In this document: piece after piece, positions 57,973-64,000 of the stretch
How the letters are laid out: each line of letters opens with the position of its first letter
Numbering within the stretch: position 1 is the first letter of the stretch
NCBI RefSeq assembly: GCF_905171765.1
Contig: NC_053392.1
Coordinates: 106,814,220-106,878,219, forward strand
Reading direction: 5' to 3'
DNA from: Bufo bufo
Taxonomy: Eukaryota; Chordata; Amphibia; Anura; Bufonidae
DNA: 64,000 nucleotides
Notes under the pieces: generated by a model
What the model was told of the DNA's origin: nothing
The model's input: only the letters and a program-made list of their open reading frames with translations
The model's database searches: none
Translations under genes and position numbers: made by a program

Positions 57973-58904
57973 TTAAGGACAGAGCCAATATTATACAAGA
58001 CATATTTAAAACATTTACATTTTTCTTATATCCTGAGTCTTTTTGAGTCCAGTTGACATAAATTTATTTCTTATGCAGAAAATGATAATAAAATATACAA
58101 CTTTTTCCTAAACAGTCCCTATGGGAAGTCAATAAAAAAAAATTATTACTGCAAATAAAGTGTCAATTACACCCTTTACACATACGAAATAGGTCATAAT
58201 GACATTTTATGCCTCCTCTTATTGAAAAGTAAACACATTAGTTTAATGGAATTCAATGTAATATTTCATTAATCACCGTTATATGTTAAACGTCTTGAGG
58301 AACACATTTATTTCAATCCCCATCTTAAATAAGTGAAACCTACTTACTTATGTAAAGAGGTTTCATCTTTAATGTTTTCGGGACAGTGAATGTGAAATTG
58401 GAGCCATAAACATGTCTAGTGATTACCTACTGCTTCATTGTTAGACCCAATGCATGTTTCTATGGAGAAAAAGCTACATGTTTGTCACAGATGAAAAGAA
58501 AAGCAACCTAGAAGTCTCTGTGGCCTTGATATGAGAGATAAGTCATATTGAAAGGAGAGGTTTAGTATTTCAGATTCTCTGGTCTTCATACAGCTCAGTT
58601 GTAATTAAATGTTTAATCCGTTCTTATATTACCCTCTCTTCGCGTCCGGTTGGTAAGGGGGCAGTCATTTAAATACAGAGCGCCAAAAGTCCAGATTATA
58701 TTTCCATGTTGATGTTGGTGCCTGGATCAAAATCTAAGGCGTCTGCGTCATGGATGGGTAGTAGATGATTAGATAGGTATCAGCACTTGGATACACTTAT
58801 TCATGTACTTTTTAAAGATAGACAATAATTTAATATTCCTGACCAAATCCCATAATCCGATGTGACCCGGAAATGGCGCTCCATGGTATCCAACCCTTGC
58901 TTAG
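57973..58904. other. No gene recognised
   Basis: AT-rich DNA without a supported feature. Confidence 0.35.
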
Positions 58905-59097
58905 CATTAGAATGCCTTCATATGTGGCAGATTTTGTTGCAGAAAACGTCCACGACTGAAAATCCATTCTATTCACATGAATGCGCCTTGCAGAAACCAA
59001 TGTGCTTTCAGGCAAAACAACCCCATTCAGATGAATTACGGTAAACTGATTATCAAGGTTTCTGCAACAAAATCGGCCTAGAGTGAAGGCACCCTAA
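58905..59097. mobile_element. Palindromic MITE
   Basis: The left block GAATGCCTTCATATG with GGCAGATTTTGTTGCAGAAA is matched in reverse by TTTCTGCAACAAAATCGGCC and GAGTGAAGGCACCC. The flanks are TTA and TAA, so a Harbinger-type duplication is possible but not exact. Confidence 0.55.
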
Positions 59098-59439
59098 AAT
59101 GCTATTTATCTAACACAGGGTTATCACTAGCCACACTAAACATTGTCATACAATTGGCACCATTTTTCATAGAAAAGCTGGCACATCTTCATAAATTTAT
59201 GAACATTTTTGTTTGGCCAGACAAACACGGAAGACATTTTTTCTATGATTTATTCCATTTTATTTTTATAATTATTTCATTATTAGTGTTGATCTCAAAT
59301 ATTCTAATCACAAATTTTTATCGCGAACATTGGCACTTCGAGAATTCGCGAATATCTAGAATATAGTGCTATATCTTTGTAATCGCGAATACTCTAGATT
59401 TTTTTTCATCAGTACCCATGATCCCTCACTGCTTCTTGC

Positions 59440-59870
59440 TTGTGGGCCAATGAAAAGGCTGCAATATCTTTGACTTTAGGAGTAGTGTTAGGGCCACGCC
59501 CCTGATTCCGCCTTCTCTCCAATCCCGGTCAGGCTCCACCTTTATAAGGGTGCTTCCCCCTTCCTGTGATGCCTGAGCAATATTGTAGTTTTCTACAGCG
59601 AAGGTTCCAGCTCGTAGTTCCTATGTTGTTACTGCTTCCGACCTTAGCCTGTATCCTGACCTCGTCTCTGCCTGATCCTCCTGTACCTCGCTGCTCTGAA
59701 GTGTATGATTCTGCTTAATCACTAACTCAGCTCTGCTTCATCTGACTCTGCTGCTGCACTTCTTCCATCCAGTGACAGCTCGCTCCACCTGCCTGTATCC
59801 CCTGTTTGGCCAGCTGCCACTTAACCGGGACCACTCTTGCGGTAGCGACCTGGTGGTGCATATTAAAATA
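59440..59870 (+). repeat. LTR-like fragment (possible solo or truncated LTR)
   Basis: A TATA-like TTTATAAGGG at 59541 is followed by pyrimidine-rich sequence with recurring CCTG and CTCTGC words and then GCGGTAGCGACCTGGTGG. Similar layouts occur in LTRs of vertebrate gypsy elements. No partner LTR or coding region is nearby, so this is tentative. Confidence 0.35.
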
Positions 59871-59905
59871 TATAACACTATATAATGACTATATAAACTG
59901 ACTAT

Positions 59906-59964
59906 GGTCTCTGCTGCACTGGTCTCTGCTGCACTGGTCTCTGCTGCACTGGTCTCTGCTGCAC
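59906..59964. repeat. 15-bp tandem repeat, four copies
   Basis: GGTCTCTGCTGCACT is repeated four times almost perfectly. Because the unit is a multiple of three, the minus strand reads as repeated Ala-Ala-Glu-Thr-Ser. Confidence 0.85.
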
Positions 59965-60049
59965 TGTACCGTATTTTTCGCCCTATAAGATGCACCTAGT
60001 TTTAGAGGAGAACAATGAGAAAAAAATATTTTTCATTACACCTCAGGTC

Positions 60050-61265
60050 AGACCAGCAATCAGACCCCCAATGTTAATCAGACCTCAGATCAGACCCCCA
60101 ATGGCTCAGATCAACCCCCAAACCTTTAGCCATCTATCAGCCCCCAATGTCAGCCATAAACCCCCCCAATGTCAGCCATAAACCCCCCCAATATCAGCCA
60201 TAAGCCCCCCAATGTCAGCCATAAGCCCCCCATTAGCCCCTCATGTCAGCCATAAGCCCCCCATTAGCCCCTCATGTCAGCCATAAGCCCCCTATTAGCC
60301 CCTCATGTCAGCCATAAGCCCCCATTAGCCCCTCATGTCAGCCATAAGCCCCCCATTAGCCCCTCATGTCAGCCATAAGCCCCCATTAGCCCCTCATGTC
60401 AGCCATAAGCCCCCCATTAGCACTTCATGTCAGCCATAAGCCCCCCATTAGCCCCTCATGTCAGCCATAAGCCCCCCATTAGCCCCTCATGTCAGCCATA
60501 AGCCCCCATTAGCCCCTCATGTCAGCCATAAGCCCCCCATTAGCCCCTCATGTCAACCATAAGCCCCCATTAGCCCCTCATGTCAGCCATAAGCCCCCCA
60601 TTAGCCCCTCATGTCAGCCATAAGCGCCCATTAGCCCCTCATGTCAGCCATAAGCCCCCCAATAGCCCCTCATGTCAGCCATAAGCCCCCATTAGCCCCT
60701 CATGTCATCCATAAGCCCCCCCATTAGCCCCTCATGTCAGCCATAAGGCCCCCATTAGCCCCTCATGTCAGCCATAAGCCCCCCATTAGCCCCTCATGTC
60801 CGCCATAAGCCCCCCATTAGCCCCTCATGTCAGCCATAAGCCCCCATTAGCCCCTCATGTCAGCCATAATCCCCCCATTAGCCCCTCATGTCAGCCATAA
60901 GCCCCCATTAGCCCCTCATGTCAGCCATAAGCCCCCATTAGCCCCTCATGTCAGCCATAAGCCTCCCATTAGCCCCTCATGTCAGCCATAAGCCCCCCAT
61001 TAGCCCCTCATGTCAGCCATTAGCCCCTCATGTCAGCCATAAGCCCCCTATTAGCCCTTCATGTCAGCCATAAGCCCCCCATTAGCCCTCATGTCAGCCA
61101 TAAGCCCCCCATTAGCCCCTCATGTCAGCCATAAGCCCCCCATTAGCCCCTCATGTCAGCCATAAGCCCCCCATTAGCCCCTCATGTCAGCCATGATTAG
61201 CCCCTCATGTCAGCCGTTAGCCCCTCATGTCAGCCATAAGCCCCCCATTAGCCCCTTTATGTCAG
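60050..61265. repeat. ~30-bp minisatellite, about 38 copies
   Basis: The unit is CCCCTCATGTCAGCCATAAG followed by CCCCCCATTAG, with 29-31 bp length variation in the C run. Homogeneity is high in the middle and falls off at both edges (60050-60200 and after 61190). It sits between sequence starting TACCGTATTTTTCGCCC at 59964 and the hAT-like terminus at 61662. Confidence 0.9.
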
Positions 61266-61526
61266 CCCCATGTCCCTCATGTCAGCCCCATGTCCCCCAG
61301 GTCAGCCATCAGCCCCCAGTGCAAATAAAATAAAATAAAAAAATTACCTCTCCTGCTCCTGGTCACCATCGCGATCCTCTTCATTCTGCTGTCGGCTGGC
61401 TGTGTATAGCGGCGCACAGTGTGAGGTCACAGAGAGACCTGACGCTGTGCGCAGCCATGCACAGCCGATAGCCGAGCCGAGGACCAGGAAGCGGTGAGTA
61501 CAGATCCTTCACCGCTCCCTGGTCCT

Positions 61527-61575
61527 TCTGTACTAATGAAGCGCTTCCATAATGGAAGCGCTTCATTAGTACAGA
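61527..61575. repeat. Perfect 24-bp-arm palindrome
   Basis: TCTGTACTAATGAAGCGCTT with the next four bases CCAT is followed, after a one-base spacer, by its exact reverse complement. The hairpin sits between the minisatellite and the hAT-type terminus. GGAAGCGCTCATTAGT near 37220 is a similar sequence in another element. Confidence 0.8.
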
Positions 61576-61662
61576 GTTAAAGACTGCCCTGATCGCCGCG
61601 GCCCGGCTAACAATCCTCCACGGCCCGGTCCTGGGCCGCGGCCCGGCGGTTGGGGACCGCTG
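61576..61662 (-). mobile_element. hAT-type right terminus
   Basis: Reading inward from 61662 the minus strand gives CAGCGGTCCCCAACCGCC, then GGGCCGCGGCCCAGGACCG, a terminus typical of hAT elements. The adjacent 8-mer is TGCTAGAG. I did not find the opposite terminus, so the element, which may include the minisatellite, is incomplete or has a diverged left end. Confidence 0.6.
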
Positions 61663-61799
61663 TGCTAGAGAACTGACTGCGTGTTGTCATGATTGCAATC
61701 TAAGAGTCTCAACACAAGATTATGCAAGATTTTCCTTCTCTATAATGGGTTCCCTAGTTATAATAACTGTCTGCAGTTCTGATATATAAAGCTAGATAT

Positions 61800-62582
61800 C
61801 CAGTATTCTCCATTAATAACCAATGGGTACAGTGTTTATAACTAATATGTTATCAGAATGGTCAGATCAAACCAAAGTTGAACTTTGTGGCGTAAATGCA
61901 AAATGCTATGTGTGGTGGAAATACACCCTCACACTGAACACACCATCCCATTGTGAAATATGGTGTTGGCAGATTCATGCTGTGGGGATGCTTTTCTTCA
62001 GAAGGAACATCGAAGCTGGTCAAAGTTGATGGGAAGATGGATGGAGCTAAATACAAGGCAATCCTGGAGGAAAACCTGGTAGAGTCTGCAAAAGACTTGA
62101 GACTGACTGGGGCGGAGGGCCACCTTCCAGCAGGACAACGACCCTAAGCATACAGCAAGAGCTACAATGGAATGTTTTAGATCAAAGCATATTCATGTGT
62201 TAGAATGGCCCAGTCAAAGTCCAGACCTAAATCCCATTGAGAATCTGTGGCAAGACTTTAAAATTGCTGTTCACAGAAAAATCCAATCTGACTGAGCTTG
62301 AGCTATTTTGTAAAGAAGAATGGGCAAAAATTTCAGCCAAATGATGTGCAAAGCTGAGACATATCTTAAAAGACTTGCATCTGTAATTGCAGCAAAAGGT
62401 GGTCCTGCAAAGTATTGACTCAGAGGGGCTGAATACAAATGCAAGCCATACTTTCCAGATTTTTATTTATTAAAAACTATGAAAACCATGTATTATTTTC
62501 TTTTCACTTCACGCATACTTGTTACTTTGTATTGGTCTAAAAATTTGGAACAGTTTAAGGGATATAAATACTTTTTTAAGGC

Positions 62583-62585
<3 letters not shown>
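61800..62585 (+). pseudogene. Tc1 element remnant with decayed transposase
   Basis: The left end is missing. At 61853-62150 the frames encode catalytic-core pieces (SEWSDQTKVELCGVNAKC, KYGVGRFMLWGCFSSEGTSK and KAILEENLVESAKD). At about 62200-62290 the DNA corresponds to [20 protein letters not shown], which carries the last catalytic residue. The 3' region (GGTGGTCCTGCAAAGTATTG) runs to an end near 62585. Stops and frameshifts are frequent. Confidence 0.8.

Positions 62586-62622
<37 letters not shown>
62586..62622. repeat. (TA)n microsatellite at a transposon edge
   Basis: A run of TA units directly abuts the next Tc1 element, and a shorter TA run follows that element at 63679-63692, so it was inserted within or seeded the repeat. 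Confidence 0.85.
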
Positions 62623-62625
<3 letters not shown>

Positions 62626-63679
62626 TCACCTAAAGAATTATTAGGAACACCTGTTCTATTTCTCATTAATGCAATTATCTAGTCAACCAATCACATGGCA
62701 GTTGCTTCAATGCATTTAGGGGTGTGGTCCTGGTCAAGACAATCTCCTCAACTCCAAACTGAATGTCAGAATGGGAAAGAAAGGTGATTTAAGCAATTTT
62801 GAGCGTGGCATGGTTGTTGGTGCCAGATGGGCCGGTCTGAGTATTTCACAATCTGCTCAGTTACTGGGATTTTCACGCACAACCATTTCTAGGATTTACA
62901 AAGAATGGTGTGAAAAGGGAAAAACATCCAGTATGCGGCAGTCCTGTGGGCAAAAATGCCTTGTGGATGCTGGAGGTCAGAGGAGAATGGGCCGACTGAT
63001 TCAAGCTGATAGAAGAGCAACGTTGACTGAAAAAAACACTCGTTACAACCGAGGTATGCAGCAAAGCATTTGTGAAGCCACAACACGCACAACCTTGAGG
63101 CGGATGGGCTACAACAGCAGAGGACCCCACCGGGTACCACTCATCTCATCTCCACTACAAATAGGAAAAAGAGGCTACAATTTGCACGAGCTCACCAAAA
63201 TTGGACTGTTGAAGACTGGAAAAATGTTGCCTGGTCTGATGAGTCTCGATTTCTGTTGAGACATTCAAATGGTAGAGTCCGAATTTGGCTTAAACAGAAT
63301 GAGAACATGTATCCATCATCTGATGGCTACTTCCAGCAGGATAATGCACCATGTTACAACGCTCGAATCATTTCAAATTGGTTTCTTGGACATGACAATG
63401 AGTTCACTGTACTAAAATGGCCCCCACAGTCACCAGATCTCAACCCAATAGAGCATCTTTGGGATGTGGTGGAACGTGAGCTTCGTGCCCTGGATGTGCA
63501 TGCCTCAAATCTCCATCAACTGCAAGATGCTATCCTATCAATATGGGCCAACATTTCTAAAGAATGCTATCAGCACCTTGTTGAATCAATGCCACATAGA
63601 ATTAAGGCAGTTCTGAAGGCAAAAGGGGGTCCAACACCGTATTCGTATGGTGTTCCTAATAATTCTTTAGGTGAGTGTA
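62621..63679 (+). mobile_element. Tc1 element with intact ends and internal deletion
   Basis: The termini TACACTCACCTAAAGAATTA and TAATTCTTTAGGTGAGTGTA are exact inverted repeats. The inner part of each terminus also pairs (TTAGGAACACC / GGTGTTCCTAA). At 1.06 kb it is about 0.2 kb shorter than usual because part of the transposase is deleted. The ends are so well kept that it could probably still be mobilised in trans. Confidence 0.88.
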
Positions 63680-63690
63680 TATATATATAT
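62771..63690 (+). pseudogene. Tc1 transposase with frameshift and internal deletion
   Basis: The first frame (62771-63259) starts with MGKKGDLSNFERGMVVGARW and contains the helix-turn-helix ISQSAQLLGFSRTTISRIYK. Near 63147 a direct repeat of TCATC (CTCATCTCATCTCC) seems to have shifted the frame, so the first catalytic region (coding WKNVAWSDESRFLL in the other frame) is lost to it. The second frame (from 63256) carries HSNGRVRIW, then jumps at NENMYPSSDGYF to the second-aspartate motif FQQDNAPCYNARI and the [17 protein letters not shown] block. The GGG.VMVWG region that normally lies between is missing. Confidence 0.88.
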
Positions 63691-63794
63691 ATGGAACTAG
63701 GCTGTGTCAGTAAGTTATAACTGCATTGCAATTCAACTACTAAAGAGCTATACAGTATTTTATTTATTTATTTATTTTTTGCACTTAAAAATAC

Positions 63795-64000
63795 AGATGG
63801 CCTTGCGGTTCGCTCTGTGGTCATTTCGCAGCGAACTTTGTTAGTTTGCGGTTCGCCAAACAGGCGAACATATGGTGATGTCCGCCGGCGACATATTTCT
63901 TTGCATTGTGCTGAACTTTGACCCATGACACATCCATCAGGTGGGACAGGACAGCCAATTGAGACGTTTCAGCCCATGGACACACCTCCTACCCTATAAA
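63795..64000 (+). mobile_element. Second copy of the 28136 hAT-like element (left end)
   Basis: From AGATGGCCTTGCGGTTCGC to the window edge it matches 28138-28340 closely, sharing GACCCATGACACATCCATCA and GGACAGCCAATTGAGACG. The element continues beyond the window. A short TTTA run lies just before it (63762-63778). Confidence 0.75.

Noticed and set aside
60050..61265. CRISPR-like or telomere-like array
   Set aside because: A simple 30-bp minisatellite with no spacers and no telomeric motif.

Overview
The window looks like intergenic or intronic DNA from a vertebrate with a repeat-rich genome, most likely an anuran amphibian. No complete host gene, tRNA or rRNA gene is recognisable. The lineage is inferred from the mix of elements: Tc1/mariner transposons with CAGTG-type ends, hAT elements and MITEs with TAGAGATGAGC-type ends, TTAA-flanked and TAA/TTA-flanked foldback MITEs, CR1/L2 LINEs, a Penelope-like element with a GIY-YIG endonuclease, and a Sushi-like Ty3/gypsy element. 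The species cannot be told from the sequence.

Layout. 1-6.2 kb: MITEs in otherwise featureless AT-rich DNA. 6.19-8.66 kb: a Tc1 transposon split by a younger CR1 LINE fragment (7265-8165). 9.95-12.83 kb: a 2.9-kb insertion flanked by an exact 15-bp duplication; its two ~0.65-kb inverted arms each carry a hammerhead-ribozyme-like motif. 13.7-16.1 kb: a cluster of MITEs. 16.6-18.5 kb: an unclassified repeat with a third hammerhead-like motif. 18.76-24.76 kb: a Tc1 remnant, then a deletion derivative of a hAT element filled with 75-bp and 71-bp tandem arrays, the latter split by another Tc1. 24.9-28.1 kb: LTR-like and Penelope-like fragments. 28.1-29.8 kb: a non-autonomous hAT-like element. 29.8-32.4 kb: a broken Penelope-like element. 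32.9-36.3 kb: a decayed CR1/L2 LINE containing two hAT MITEs.

36.3-51.07 kb is one nested complex. An old minus-strand Tc1 element is cut twice: by a 2651-bp hAT element (36700-39350, exact 8-bp duplication) and by an 11,167-bp hAT element (39818-50984, 7/8 duplication). The larger hAT carries a broken transposase, its own tandem arrays, an L2/CR1 LINE tail, and a Sushi-like gypsy retrotransposon (42823-47104) that has lost its integrase.

51.1-59.1 kb is the quietest part: a GATA microsatellite, a mariner MITE, foldback MITEs and a few weak candidate exons. 59.4-61.66 kb holds LTR-like DNA and a 1.2-kb, 30-bp minisatellite ending in a hAT terminus. 61.8-63.7 kb holds two more Tc1 elements; the second lies inside a TA microsatellite. 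The window ends in a second copy of the repeat that begins at 28136.

None of the transposase or reverse-transcriptase genes looks functional as a whole. Each has frameshifts, stops, internal deletions or insertions. The one long clean reading frame of mobile origin, apart from the gypsy pol core, is the CR1 reverse-transcriptase fragment.
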